A DNA stretch of 64,000 bases from the NCBI GenBank assembly GCA_963844575.1, contig CAWJOU010000005.1, positions 3,472,001-3,536,000 of the forward strand, written 5' to 3'. Within the stretch, counting starts at the first letter, position 1, and the number at the start of each line of letters is the position of its first letter. Of the stretch, positions 35,044-43,366 are shown one piece after another. The notes under the pieces are model-generated. The model saw only the letters and a list, made by a program, of their open reading frames with translations, did not search any database and was not told the origin of the DNA. Source of the stretch: DASZUK01 sp963844575. GTDB lineage: Bacteria > Actinomycetota > Acidimicrobiia > Acidimicrobiales > RAAP-2. Made by a program: the position numbers and the translations under genes.

Positions 35044-35966
35044 GCGCCCTCCACCAGCACCTGGACGACTACCTGGCGATCCGCCGCGCCCTCGGCTACC
35101 AGCTCCGCCAGGAAGCCCGCATGCTCGCGAGCTTCGTCGAGCACCTCGAGGCGGAGGGTTTGGCACGGGTCACCGTCGATGCGGCGCTCGCTTGGGCGAC
35201 CGTCCCTGAGGGCGCCAGCCCCACCTGGTGGGCGAAGCGCCTCACGGTCGTGCGCGGCTTCGCCACCTACCTGGTGAGCCTCGACGTCTCGTCCGAGGTG
35301 CCGCCGCATCGACTGTTGGCGAACCGGCCGTCGCGGACCACGCCCTATCTGTACTCCGAGGGGGAGATCCTCGCCCTGATGGACGCCGCAAGGCGGCTCG
35401 CCGACCCGATGCGGGCGGCCACCTTCGAGGCATTCATCGGCCTCATGGCGGCGACGGGGATGCGCACGGGGGAGGCGATGCGTCTCGACCGCGACGACGT
35501 CAACCTCGGCGACGCAGTGATCACGGTGCAGAGCTCGAAGAACGGCAAGTCCCGTCTCGTGCTGCTGCACGAGACGACGAGCTGTGCGCTCGACCACTAC
35601 GCGCGCCGACGTGACCAGTTGTGCTCGGCGCCGGCCGTGCCGGCGTTCTTCCTCTCGGGCGTGGGCACCCGCCTCAACTCCACGAACGCGACCTCGACCT
35701 TCGCCCGACTCCTCGATGTCGCTGGGATCGCGGTGCCCCCTGGGCGACGACGGCCCCGGCTTTATGACCTGAGGCACTCTTTTGCGGTCGCCACCCTCGT
35801 CGCTTGGTATGAACGCGAGGTCGACGTCGCGCGGCACCTCCCGGCGCTCTCCGCCGCGATGGGCCACGACAAGCCGTCGGCGACGTACTGGTATCTCGAG
35901 GCTGCCCCGGAACTGATGGCCCGTGTGGCAGATCGCCTCGAGCGCGTCGATGGGGGGAGATCGTGA
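35040..35966 (+). CDS. ritB: RIT tyrosine recombinase B
   Basis: 308 residues from ATG 35040, which overlaps the ritA stop. Catalytic Arg in ATGMRTGEAMRL, Lys in SSKNGKSRLV; the HxxR box reads YDLRHSF, so the first His is Tyr; His in MGHDKPSAT and Tyr in TYWYLE. The altered HxxR may mean reduced or dependent catalysis. It overlaps ritC by GTGA, so all three are made from one message. Confidence 0.9.
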   Translation: MSALHQHLDDYLAIRRALGYQLRQEARMLASFVEHLEAEGLARVTVDAALAWATVPEGASPTWWAKRLTVVRGFATYLVSLDVSSEVPPHRLLANRPSRTTPYLYSEGEILALMDAARRLADPMRAATFEAFIGLMAATGMRTGEAMRLDRDDVNLGDAVITVQSSKNGKSRLVLLHETTSCALDHYARRRDQLCSAPAVPAFFLSGVGTRLNSTNATSTFARLLDVAGIAVPPGRRRPRLYDLRHSFAVATLVAWYEREVDVARHLPALSAAMGHDKPSATYWYLEAAPELMARVADRLERVDGGRS

Positions 35967-36961
35967 CGACGCTCGCGCCGATCCTCGAGGGGTACTTCGC
36001 CGAACGGCTCGGCCGGCGCGGTGCGAGCACGCGGACCGTCGCCTCGTATCGGGACGCGTTCTGCTTGCTGCTCGGTTTCATGAAGCAGCGGAGTGGCAAG
36101 GCGCCGGCGAATCTCGACGTCGGTGACCTCGACGCCGAAGCGATCTGTGCCTTCCTCGATCATCTCGAACGCGACCGGGGCAACGCGATCTCGACGTGCA
36201 ACGCACGACTCGCCGCCGTGCACTCCTTCTTCGCGTACGCGAGCTTCCACTGCCCCGAGCACGCCGCCACGATCCAGCGGGTCCTCGCCATTCCGACCAA
36301 GCGCCGCCAGTCGACGATCGTCTCCTTCCTCGACGCCTCCGAGATCGACGCGCTGCTCGCGAGCCCAGACCGCGCCACCTGGCTCGGCAGGCGCGATCAC
36401 TGCCTGCTGCTCGTGGCGGTGCAGACCGGCCTGCGGGTCTCCGAGCTGACCGGGCTCACCCGTGCCGACGCCGAGCTCGACGGGAGAGCTGGGACCGTGC
36501 GATGCGTCGGGAAGGGGCGAAAGGAACGGCGCACGCCGCTGACCAGGCCAACGGCGCAGGTGCTCCGCGACTGGCTCTCCGGGGGCGGCGTCGGTGGACG
36601 AGCATCGACTGCACCGCTCTTTCCGAGCCGGACCGGCGGTCGGCTGAGCAACGACGCCGTGGCCGACCTGCTCGTGAAGTACTCCGCAGCGGCCGTGTCG
36701 CGATGTCCGTCGCTGGCGAACAAGCACGTCACGCCGCATGTTTTACGCCACAGCTGTGCGATGACGCTCCTGCGAGCAAAGGTTGACCCCTCGACGATCT
36801 CACTCTTCCTCGGACACGCCTCGACGAAATCGACCGACGTCTATCTCCATGCAGACCTCGTGATGAAAGAGCAGGCACTTGCCAGAACGGCGCCTCACCG
36901 TGCCGATCGACACCGCTACCAGGCGCCCGACGCGCTGCTCGCGTTCCTCGAAGCTCTGTGA
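35963..36961 (+). CDS. ritC: RIT tyrosine recombinase C
   Basis: 332 residues, GTG start overlapping the ritB stop. Catalytic set complete: Arg in QTGLRVSELTGL, Lys in GKGRKERRTPL, HVLRHSCAM, LGHASTKST, and Tyr in DVYLHADL. The C-terminal 70 residues are close to those of the partial recombinase at 63762-64000. Its stop is directly followed by the right terminal repeat. Confidence 0.9.
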   Translation: MTTLAPILEGYFAERLGRRGASTRTVASYRDAFCLLLGFMKQRSGKAPANLDVGDLDAEAICAFLDHLERDRGNAISTCNARLAAVHSFFAYASFHCPEHAATIQRVLAIPTKRRQSTIVSFLDASEIDALLASPDRATWLGRRDHCLLLVAVQTGLRVSELTGLTRADAELDGRAGTVRCVGKGRKERRTPLTRPTAQVLRDWLSGGGVGGRASTAPLFPSRTGGRLSNDAVADLLVKYSAAAVSRCPSLANKHVTPHVLRHSCAMTLLRAKVDPSTISLFLGHASTKSTDVYLHADLVMKEQALARTAPHRADRHRYQAPDALLAFLEAL

Positions 36962-36962
36962 G

Positions 36963-37062
36963 CGTTATGCCGACCCCGTCACGGGCACCACCCGCTCTCG
37001 CCTGCGAGGACGTGGACCTTCGCCGGCGCACCCGGCATAACGGCCGACCCGGCGTAATTGCC
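36963..37062 (-). repeat. Right terminal inverted repeat of the RIT element
   Basis: Inverse of 33705-33804. It starts 2 bases after the ritC stop and ends inside the palindrome. It contains the same CGTTATGCCG / CGGCATAACGG arm pair. Confidence 0.88.
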
Positions 37063-37086
37063 GTTATCCCGGGGACGGGATAACGG
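37061..37086. repeat. Palindrome at the right RIT junction
   Basis: CCGTTATCCCG and CGGGATAACGG form perfect 11-bp arms around GGGA. The arms differ by one base from the CCGTTATGCCG motif inside the terminal repeats, so this looks like a recombinase core site. Confidence 0.75.
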
Positions 37087-37504
37087 CAAGAAGATCAACG
37101 GCCGCAAGACCTTCGGGATCGTCGACACCCTCGGGCTCCTCGTGGCCGTGACCGTCGTCGCTGCGAGCATCTCGGACAACGTCGGCGGGATCGCCGTCGC
37201 CGAGCGCGCCCGAGAGCGCTCGGGGCGCTTTGCCAAGCTCTGGTGTGACGCCGGCTTCAAGCGCCACTTCATCGAGCACTGCCGCCACCATCACGTCGCC
37301 GTGGAGGTCGTGAACAAGATCCACCCGAACCGGTTCGAGGTCCTTCCGAAGCGATGGATAGTCGAGCGCACGTGGTCGTGGCTCATGAACAGCCGACGAC
37401 TCCAAGTCGACTATGAGCGCGATCCGATCGTCACCGAAGGCTTTATTTGGGCGGCCCACAGCCGCTACCTCCTGCGCCGGATCACCCAGTCACCAGTCGC
37501 CTGA
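37087..37504 (+). pseudogene. IS5-family transposase, C-terminal part
   Basis: Encodes KKINGRKTFGIVDTLGLLVAVTV, WCDAGFKRHFIEHC (second Asp), RFEVLPKRWIVERTWSWLMNSRRLQVDYE (Glu) and RYLLRRI. This is the missing half of the transposase at 33294. The RIT insertion separates it from its start, so the transposase is inactive. Confidence 0.85.
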
Positions 37505-37634
37505 TCGCGCTGGGGAAACAATCGCGACAGCCACTTAGAACTCCCGCGAGGAGTACCGGCCGGAGCCGCGTCCCCAGCACCGGTTCACGTCCTGCGGCTT
37601 GTCGACCCCGCCCTGCGGCCCGGTGGGGCAACCG

Positions 37635-38516
37635 CTACTTGTGGTAGCTGCCAGAGCGGAACTCGTCGACGAGGCCCGGGTGGGTCGGCTGCCACCCGAG
37701 CTCGGCGCGCGCCTTGGCCGCGGTCGTGGCCTGGTCGAGCAGCAACACGTCGGCGAAGATGTCACCGAGCCGGGCGCGCGCCTCGTCATCGGATCCGGGG
37801 ACCGCTCCGGGGGCGCCCACGGCGACGGCCGCGGCTTTGGTCAATTCGGCGGCGGTCGGGTTCAGACCGTTCCCGACGACGTAGTAGCCGCGAGCGATGT
37901 CGTTTTCCAGGGCCCGCCGGAAGACCGCCGCGACGTCGGCGACGTGGACCGTCGGCCAATGCTGTCGCCCGGTGCCGAGCATGATCAGATTGCCGTCGGG
38001 GTCCCGGGGAGAACCAAGCAGTAGCCCGGGGATTCCCCCGCCGCCGTCGCCGTAGGCCGAACCGGACACGATCACGATCCCACGCATGCCGGATGCCTCC
38101 TGGAGGCGCCGCTCGATCGGTTCCTTCCAGGCCACCATCGGGGGCGGGTTGAAAGGCGAGTCTTCGCTGATGGAGGTGTTCGAGCCGTAGACCCACAGAC
38201 CGCTGATATGGGCGTACGGCTTGCCGGTGCCGTCGAATGCCTCGATCGCCGCCTCTACGACGGCGAGGTCGAGATCGGCGCTCGTGGTGTCGCCGGGACT
38301 GGCCGCGTGGACCGCACCGTCGGCGTCGCTGAACAACTCGACGACGGCTGGCCGGTCGTAGAGGTCGACGATGGCCGCGGCCGCCCCACGGGCGGTGACA
38401 TTGGCGGCCTCGGCGTCGCCTCGAACGAGAGCGGTCACCTCGTGGCCGTGGGATCGCAGTTCCGTGAGGATATGAGAGCCGATGAATCCGGTTGCACCGG
38501 TGAGAGCGATCTTCAT
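37635..38516 (-). CDS. NAD(P)-dependent extended SDR (epimerase-like)
   Basis: 293 residues from ATG 38516, with GGAG upstream. Begins MKIALTGATGFIGSHILTEL, an extended SDR Rossmann motif; AVHAASPGD, YAHISGLWVYG and GRQHWPTVHVADVAAVFRRAL are typical of the NAD-dependent epimerase or isoflavone-reductase-like group. The catalytic YxxxK is not in the classic place. Likely a redox enzyme on a small molecule. It is divergent from a MarR gene and probably controlled by it. Confidence 0.8.
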   Translation of the reverse strand: MKIALTGATGFIGSHILTELRSHGHEVTALVRGDAEAANVTARGAAAAIVDLYDRPAVVELFSDADGAVHAASPGDTTSADLDLAVVEAAIEAFDGTGKPYAHISGLWVYGSNTSISEDSPFNPPPMVAWKEPIERRLQEASGMRGIVIVSGSAYGDGGGGIPGLLLGSPRDPDGNLIMLGTGRQHWPTVHVADVAAVFRRALENDIARGYYVVGNGLNPTAAELTKAAAVAVGAPGAVPGSDDEARARLGDIFADVLLLDQATTAAKARAELGWQPTHPGLVDEFRSGSYHK

Positions 38517-38649
38517 GTCCGTTGTCTCCAATCCTGATCGGTGGTGCCCGCGCTGGTTCGAGAAGGACCGAGATTGGTGTTGCGGATGGGGCGGTGCCGC
38601 GTAGGCGACATGGGGCCCCCTGACTCCAGCGAGCGTCTCGGTCCAAAGA

Positions 38650-38665
38650 TTGCTTGGCGAAGCAA
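38650..38665. promoter_or_regulatory. Perfect inverted repeat, probable MarR operator
   Basis: TTGCTT-GGCG-AAGCAA lies 16 bases before the MarR start in the divergent SDR/MarR region. A near copy stands upstream of the isochorismatase-like gene at 39918. Size and symmetry suit a MarR dimer. Confidence 0.6.
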
Positions 38666-38680
38666 GATATTCTCCACGGC

Positions 38681-39163
38681 ATGGCCACCGTTGAGCCGCT
38701 CTCTCCGGCCGAGGAGGCGCTCTGGCGCGCCGTGATGCGGATCCTCAAGGTCATTCCGCGCCGGCTCGACAGCGACCTGGTCAGAGGGGCTGGCCTGACG
38801 GCCAGCGAGTACACGACGATCATGCACCTGTCCGAAGCCCCCAACCGCGAGTTGCGAATGGCCGACCTGGCCAACACCACCGAATTGTCGGCGAGCCGGA
38901 TGACTCGTCTGGTGGACGATCTCCAATCCCGTGGCCTGGTGACGAAGACGGCCAGCTCCTCTGATGCACGGGGCAACGTTGCGAAGCTCACTCCCCGGGG
39001 CATGGCCAAAATGAAGGCCGCATGGCCGGTTCACCTCGCCAGCGTTCGGCGCCTCTTCTTCGATTGCATCGACGCAGCGGCCGTTGAGCGAGTGGCGGCC
39101 GCCCTGGCCGAAGTGGTGGTCCACCTCGAGGACCCGCCCGGCGAACCACGGGTGCAGCGCTAG
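38681..39163 (+). CDS. MarR-family transcriptional regulator
   Basis: 160 residues from ATG 38681 (MATVEPLSPAEEALW). Winged helix-turn-helix: LTASEYTTIMHLSEAPNRELRMADLANTTELSASRMTRLVDDLQSRGLV, wing TASSSDARGNVAKLTPRG. It binds DNA as a dimer and responds to small phenolics or oxidants in relatives. Divergent from the SDR gene and convergent with the hydrolase gene; both have the TTGCTT palindrome upstream, so a small regulon is likely. Confidence 0.85.
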   Translation: MATVEPLSPAEEALWRAVMRILKVIPRRLDSDLVRGAGLTASEYTTIMHLSEAPNRELRMADLANTTELSASRMTRLVDDLQSRGLVTKTASSSDARGNVAKLTPRGMAKMKAAWPVHLASVRRLFFDCIDAAAVERVAAALAEVVVHLEDPPGEPRVQR

Positions 39164-39235
39164 GGCCTGACGGCTCGGCCCGCGAGGGCCCGGACGCCAA
39201 ACGCTAAGAGGACACCGGGTCGATCGACGCAACGG

Positions 39236-39853
39236 TCAGAGCCCCTTGCTGAGCCGCGAAGTGAGCACGATGTCCACCACGTCGGGAACGGTGTCGGTCC
39301 GAGCCCAGTCGCGCTGCAGTTCGCAGGCCAGCGACACCCAGCCGATCGGTTGTGCTCCCGCCTGGACGATGCGCTCCAGCCCCGCCCGGTGCGCCTCGGG
39401 GGAAGTCCCACCCACTGCATCGACGACCGGGAACACCTCGTAGCCTTGACGGAGCGCGTCCAGCGCCGGGAAGGCCAAGCACACCTCCGTCCACAACGCC
39501 GTCATGACCAGCTTGTTCCGGCCGGTCGCCTCGACCGCTCGCCGGAACTCGACGTCCTCCCAGGAGTTGATTTGCGTGCGGTCGATCTCGACGGAGTCCG
39601 AGAGGACTTCCCTGAGCTCTGGGATCGTCGGCGGTTGCCCATTGGCGGCGACGTTCACGGTCGAGAGCACGATGGGAAGTCCGTAGGTCTTGGCAAGACG
39701 CGCCACCGACACGATGTTCCGGATCAGCAGGTCGTGGTCGATCGACGAGACCGTCTGAATCTGGCTCGGCTGGTAGTCGATGATGAGGAGGGCAGCATTC
39801 TGAGGCGTGAGCAAGTGATCAGTTAGCTGGTCACGAGTCGGTTCACTAGTCAC
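39236..39853 (-). CDS. Isochorismatase-family cysteine hydrolase (YcaC-like)
   Basis: 205 residues from GTG 39853 with GGAGGAG upstream. Catalytic triad pattern: Asp in ALLIIDYQPSQI, Lys in GRNKLVMTAL and Cys in WTEVCLAFPALDA. The VDAVGGTSPEAH block is typical of YcaC-like hydrolases. The substrate is not known. A MarR-type palindrome lies upstream at 39918-39933. The stretch to 40171 has no other gene. Confidence 0.85.
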   Translation of the reverse strand: MTSEPTRDQLTDHLLTPQNAALLIIDYQPSQIQTVSSIDHDLLIRNIVSVARLAKTYGLPIVLSTVNVAANGQPPTIPELREVLSDSVEIDRTQINSWEDVEFRRAVEATGRNKLVMTALWTEVCLAFPALDALRQGYEVFPVVDAVGGTSPEAHRAGLERIVQAGAQPIGWVSLACELQRDWARTDTVPDVVDIVLTSRLSKGL

Positions 39854-39917
39854 GTTGGTCGCTCCTCCCCTACGAGGCGGGCAAGTCCCTCCCCTCGGCA
39901 TGGCAGTTTAGAATGAG

Positions 39918-39933
39918 TTGCTTGCCCACGCAA
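39918..39933. promoter_or_regulatory. Second copy of the MarR-type palindrome
   Basis: TTGCTT-GCCC-ACGCAA, one mismatch in symmetry from the perfect site at 38650 and with the same 4-base centre. It lies 65 bases upstream of the isochorismatase-like start. Confidence 0.5.
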
Positions 39934-40171
39934 TGAAAATCTCGCAACGTTCGACTGGGTCCTGTGGTTGGCACCACCGTGGAGCCGTTCCCGGACGGAG
40001 ACGGCCGCCGACAGTCGACCGACTCCCTTCCCGCCCACACGACGACAGTCCTGGCTCGATATCGTGACCAGTGGCTGCGGATGGAAGCGGCGGCCGGTCC
40101 CCTACGTGTCCGGTGGTTCGCTTGTTGCGACGGGGGGATGCGGATGCGAATTTCTTACTCTGTGGCCGCCC

Positions 40172-40696
40172 TCAAGACCGCTCCAACTCAGCTCGGATCT
40201 TCCGCGACATCGCCTCGGCCGAGCTGAGTGAGGCCGTAAGAGGGGGATGCTGCGCCAGGTAGTCCACACCTCGAAGCTCTCCCTCGTTCTTCTTCGGCAC
40301 GAGCCAGAGATGGAAGTGAGCCACTCTCTCCATCAACGCCAGGAAGTACACACGCTCGACCTCAGTGGCAGCCTTGACCGCCGGCACGAGCCGATGGAGG
40401 AGGGAGCCGAGCTCGGCACTTTCGGTTGGCGTCATTTCACCGAAATCCAACAGATGTCGGCGAGCTTCGACGATGACCGTTCCTGCGCCCGACGACTGCA
40501 GCGGGGCGTGCTCGACCAGGAAGTGCTCACCTTCGACGACGTAGCCACCTGGGACGGGAGCGTCCAGGAGCTCTGACCCCGTCTTCAGGCCGTCTTGCTT
40601 CCGGCAGATGTTGCAATCCGACCGGTGAAAATATGGAGGCGGTCCGATCTCCGCGGAGCCTTCGCCGCTTGCGGGCACCTCGGGGTATGTGAACAT
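40172..40696 (-). CDS. HIT-like domain protein with altered HIT motif
   Basis: 174 residues. A CNICRKQ zinc-type pair near the N-terminus, HFLVEHAPLQSSGAGTVIVEARRHLLDFGEMTPTESAELGSLLHRL and AHFHLWLVPKK. The pattern is that of HIT hydrolases or transferases, but the triad reads H-F-H-L-W: the third His is Trp. Binding rather than nucleotide hydrolysis is possible. Stands alone. Confidence 0.7.
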   Translation of the reverse strand: MFTYPEVPASGEGSAEIGPPPYFHRSDCNICRKQDGLKTGSELLDAPVPGGYVVEGEHFLVEHAPLQSSGAGTVIVEARRHLLDFGEMTPTESAELGSLLHRLVPAVKAATEVERVYFLALMERVAHFHLWLVPKKNEGELRGVDYLAQHPPLTASLSSAEAMSRKIRAELERS

Positions 40697-40834
40697 TTGG
40701 TCTCGGTCCTTTCATGTGTCGGTCGGTCAAAGGCAGAGGCGACAAGCGGCCTTCAGGTTCTCCCTCGGTTGATGACGATGTCCAGGCCGACCGACCTGCC
40801 GTCACCAGCTCCCCTCAACGGCGGGCGAACCTCC

Positions 40835-41659
40835 TCAGGACTGGATGAAGGCCAGCAGATCGGCGTTGATCGTCTCGGCCTGGGTGGTCGGCATGCCGTG
40901 GGGGAAGCCGGCATAGGTCTTCAGCGTCCCGTTCTGGACGAGCTTGGCCGACAGCGGGCCGGAGTCGGCATAGGGGACGATCTGGTCGTCGTCGCCGTGC
41001 ATGACCAGGACGGGCACGGTGATCTGCTCGAGGTCCTCGGTGAAGTCGGTCTGGGAGAAGGCGACGATCCCGTCGTAGTGGGCCTTGGCTCCCCCCATCA
41101 TCCCCTGGCGCCACCAGTTCTCGATGATGGCCTGGCTGGGCTGGACGCCGGGCCGGTTGAAGCCGTAGAAGGGTCCTGACGGCAGGGCCCGGTAGAACTC
41201 GGACCGGTTGGCGGCCAGCTGGGCCTGCAGATCGTCGAACACGCTCTTGGGCAGGCCGCCGGGATTGGCGTCGGTCTGGAGCATGAGCGGCGGTACCGAG
41301 CTGATCAGCACCGCTTTGGCCACCCGGCTCTCGCCGTGCCGGGCGATGTAGTGAGCTACCTCACCACCGCCGGTCGAGTGACCGACGTGGACGGCGTCGT
41401 GGAGATCGAGCTGGGCGGTCAGCGCGGCCAGGTCGTCGGCGTAGTGGTCCATGTCGTGACCGTCACCGGTCTGGGTGGATCGGCCGTGCCCCCGTCGGTC
41501 GTGGGCGATGACCCGATAGCCGTGGCGCAGGAAGAACAGCAGCTGGGTGTCCCAGTCGTCGGCCGAAAGTGGCCAGCCGTGGCTGAAGACGATGGGCGCT
41601 CCCGACCCCCAGTCCTTGTAGAAGATCTCCACGCCGTCGGTGGTGGTGATCGTGTCCAT
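40835..41659 (-). CDS. Chloroperoxidase-type alpha/beta hydrolase
   Basis: 274 residues from ATG 41659, AGGAGG upstream. Family order: MDTITTTDGVEIFYKDWGSGAPIVFSHGWPLSADDWD, GYRVIAHDRRGHGRS, nucleophile Ser in VHVGHSTGGGEV, acid in VMHGDDDQIVP and His in FPHGMPTTQ. Belongs to the cofactor-free chloroperoxidase/esterase group. It starts 24 bases after the MFS gene, so it is probably the last gene of the operon 44627-40835. Confidence 0.9.
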   Translation of the reverse strand: MDTITTTDGVEIFYKDWGSGAPIVFSHGWPLSADDWDTQLLFFLRHGYRVIAHDRRGHGRSTQTGDGHDMDHYADDLAALTAQLDLHDAVHVGHSTGGGEVAHYIARHGESRVAKAVLISSVPPLMLQTDANPGGLPKSVFDDLQAQLAANRSEFYRALPSGPFYGFNRPGVQPSQAIIENWWRQGMMGGAKAHYDGIVAFSQTDFTEDLEQITVPVLVMHGDDDQIVPYADSGPLSAKLVQNGTLKTYAGFPHGMPTTQAETINADLLAFIQS

Positions 41660-41682
41660 GGTCAGTTTCCTCCTATGTTTCA

Positions 41683-42975
41683 TTACCGAGCGAGATCCGT
41701 GAGCGCCTGGTCGGGGTTGGCCGGCGTATGGACGAAAGCGGCCAGTACGGCCGCCGCCAGGCAAGCCCCCGAACCAACCAGCAGCGCCGTCCGGGGGCCG
41801 CCGGCGGCGATGATCCATCCGGTCACGATGCTGCCGACGGGCGTGGTCCCCAGGTAGACGAAGACCCAGAGCGCCATGATCCGGCCTCGAAACGCACTCG
41901 AGCTGTGCAGCTGGAGGGTGGTCGAGCACAACGTCACGAAACAGAACGCTGCTGCACCCATGACGAGCAACGTGACGCAGGCCGTGGCGACATTGGGAGC
42001 GGCTGCGGTGGCGGCCGACGTGACCCCAAACCCCAAGGCGGCGAAGAGCAGGTACTGGCGCTTCGGGTGGTGGACGAACCCCACCGCCAGGGAGCCCAGG
42101 ACGGCCCCGACGCTGAGCATGGTGGTGAGCAACCCGTACGTGCCGCCGGTGCCGTGGAACGTGTCCTTGGCGAAGACGGGCAGGACGACGGCGAAGTTGA
42201 AGGCCAAGAGCCCGACCACGGACATCATGAGGAGAGGCAGCCAGAGCTGCTGACGGCCGGCCGCGTACTTCAACCCCTCCTTGACCCCACGACGGCCGGC
42301 CGGCGCCGGACCACCCGCTTTGAGGGGCCGGATGACCAGCAGGGCGGCGATGACGGCCAGGTACGAAAGGGCGTTCAGCCCGAAGCACACCTTCGTGCCC
42401 ACCGTCACGATCAGGACGCCGGCCAGGGCCGGGCCGACCACCCGGGCGCTGTTGACCACCACACCGTTGAGGCTGACTGCGCTGGCCAAGTCGTCAGGCG
42501 GCACCAGTCGGCTCACCAAGGCCTGGCGGGCGGGCGAGTCAGCGATCTGCACGACACCACCCGCCACGCCGATGGCCACCAAGGCCGCCACGCTGGCTGC
42601 GCCCACCACGGCCAGCGCCCACAGCAGCGCGGCCAGCAGGCAGTAGAGCGTCTGGGTCACCACGAGGAGCTTGCGCAGGTCCACCCGGTCGGCCACCGCC
42701 CCACCCCAGGGACCGAACAACAGAGAAGGGATGCCCCCGGCTGCCAAGACCAGCCCGAGATCGCCGGGCGAACCGGTGAGCTCGAGGACGAGCCAGCCGA
42801 CGGCGGTCTGCTGCAAGAAGCTACCGCTGGCCGAGACGACCTGGCCCCCGAAGTACAGACGGAACGGCCGGGACTGCAGCGCACGAAACGAACTGCCGGG
42901 TTTGGCGGCGGTCGCCGTCTCCGACCCGGGAACAGGTCCCGCCTCGGGCATGGCGGTCAGGGCATCACGGTCCAT
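41683..42975 (-). CDS. MFS transporter (MFS_3/EntS-like)
   Basis: 430 residues from ATG 42975, overlapping the preceding stop by 11 bases. About 12 membrane segments; FRLYFGGQVVSASGSFLQQTAVGWLVLELTGSPGDLGLVLAAGGIPSLLFGPWGGAVADRVDRR-like start and FRGRIMALWVFVYLGTTPVGSIVTGW late, as in EntS-type exporters. Likely exports a small molecule made or modified by the neighbouring enzymes. Confidence 0.85.
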   Translation of the reverse strand: MDRDALTAMPEAGPVPGSETATAAKPGSSFRALQSRPFRLYFGGQVVSASGSFLQQTAVGWLVLELTGSPGDLGLVLAAGGIPSLLFGPWGGAVADRVDLRKLLVVTQTLYCLLAALLWALAVVGAASVAALVAIGVAGGVVQIADSPARQALVSRLVPPDDLASAVSLNGVVVNSARVVGPALAGVLIVTVGTKVCFGLNALSYLAVIAALLVIRPLKAGGPAPAGRRGVKEGLKYAAGRQQLWLPLLMMSVVGLLAFNFAVVLPVFAKDTFHGTGGTYGLLTTMLSVGAVLGSLAVGFVHHPKRQYLLFAALGFGVTSAATAAAPNVATACVTLLVMGAAAFCFVTLCSTTLQLHSSSAFRGRIMALWVFVYLGTTPVGSIVTGWIIAAGGPRTALLVGSGACLAAAVLAAFVHTPANPDQALTDLAR

Positions 42976-43366
42976 TGGGCGCCACCGTGCGCCGGGCGAC
43001 ATGCCATCCGAGCGGAGTCCGCTCGAGCCGTTGGACGATGGCGGACACGCTGGCCAGCGTGGGCGGCGGCCCCGGACTGACGACCATCATCACCGACCTG
43101 GCGACGGCATGATCCGGGTCGCCGGAGACCTCCTCGATCACCGGGTTGAGCGTCAGGTGCACGCTGGTCGGACCCTCCGCCGCCCACACGGCTCCGACGG
43201 CTTCGGCGAGGGCCTGGCGGCCGCGGTGTTCCCCCATCTCCCCGTCGAGGATGCCGCGTTCGGTGAAAAGGCCCACGTACGCGGCCACGTCGCGGCAGGT
43301 GGCCGCGTTGTCGACTCGGGCGAGCAACTCCAAGATGTCGAGCCGGTCGACGGTGGAGAGGCTCAC
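42965..43366 (-). CDS. SnoaL-like (NTF2-fold) protein
   Basis: 133 residues, GTG 43366 overlapping the acetamidase stop (GTGA). RLDILELLARVDNAATCRDVAAYVGLFTERGILDGEMGEHRGRQALAEAV and VHLTLNPVIEEVSGDPDHAVARSVMMVV follow the SnoaL_4 pattern of a cone-shaped NTF2 barrel. Role unknown: isomerase, dehydratase or binding protein. Confidence 0.7.
   Translation of the reverse strand: MSLSTVDRLDILELLARVDNAATCRDVAAYVGLFTERGILDGEMGEHRGRQALAEAVGAVWAAEGPTSVHLTLNPVIEEVSGDPDHAVARSVMMVVSPGPPPTLASVSAIVQRLERTPLGWHVARRTVAPNGP

Larger units (their letters stand above)
33705..37089 (+). mobile_element. Recombinase-In-Trio (RIT) element
   Basis: Three overlapping tyrosine recombinase genes lie between 100-bp inverted repeats (33705-33804 and 36963-37062; I count three mismatches). 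A palindrome at 37061-37086 forms the right junction. GGCAA occurs at both outer junctions (33705-33709, 37085-37089). Three recombinases in tandem, in size order A, B, C, within inverted repeats is the definition of RIT elements. It has jumped into an IS5-type transposase gene. Confidence 0.85.
33212..37537. mobile_element. IS5-type insertion sequence split by a RIT element
   Basis: A TTA repeat (33212-33214 and 37535-37537) flanks imperfect 19-bp inverted ends (GAGACTGTTCGGATAATTT versus GTGGCTGTCGCGATTGTTT). TNA duplication is usual for the IS427-like group of IS5. The transposase is in two pieces, 33294-33709 and 37087-37504, with the RIT element between. Confidence 0.65.

Noticed and set aside
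39934..40262. Several short overlapping plus-strand frames
   Set aside because: They overlap each other and the 3' end of the HIT gene, lack ribosome sites and show no domain.
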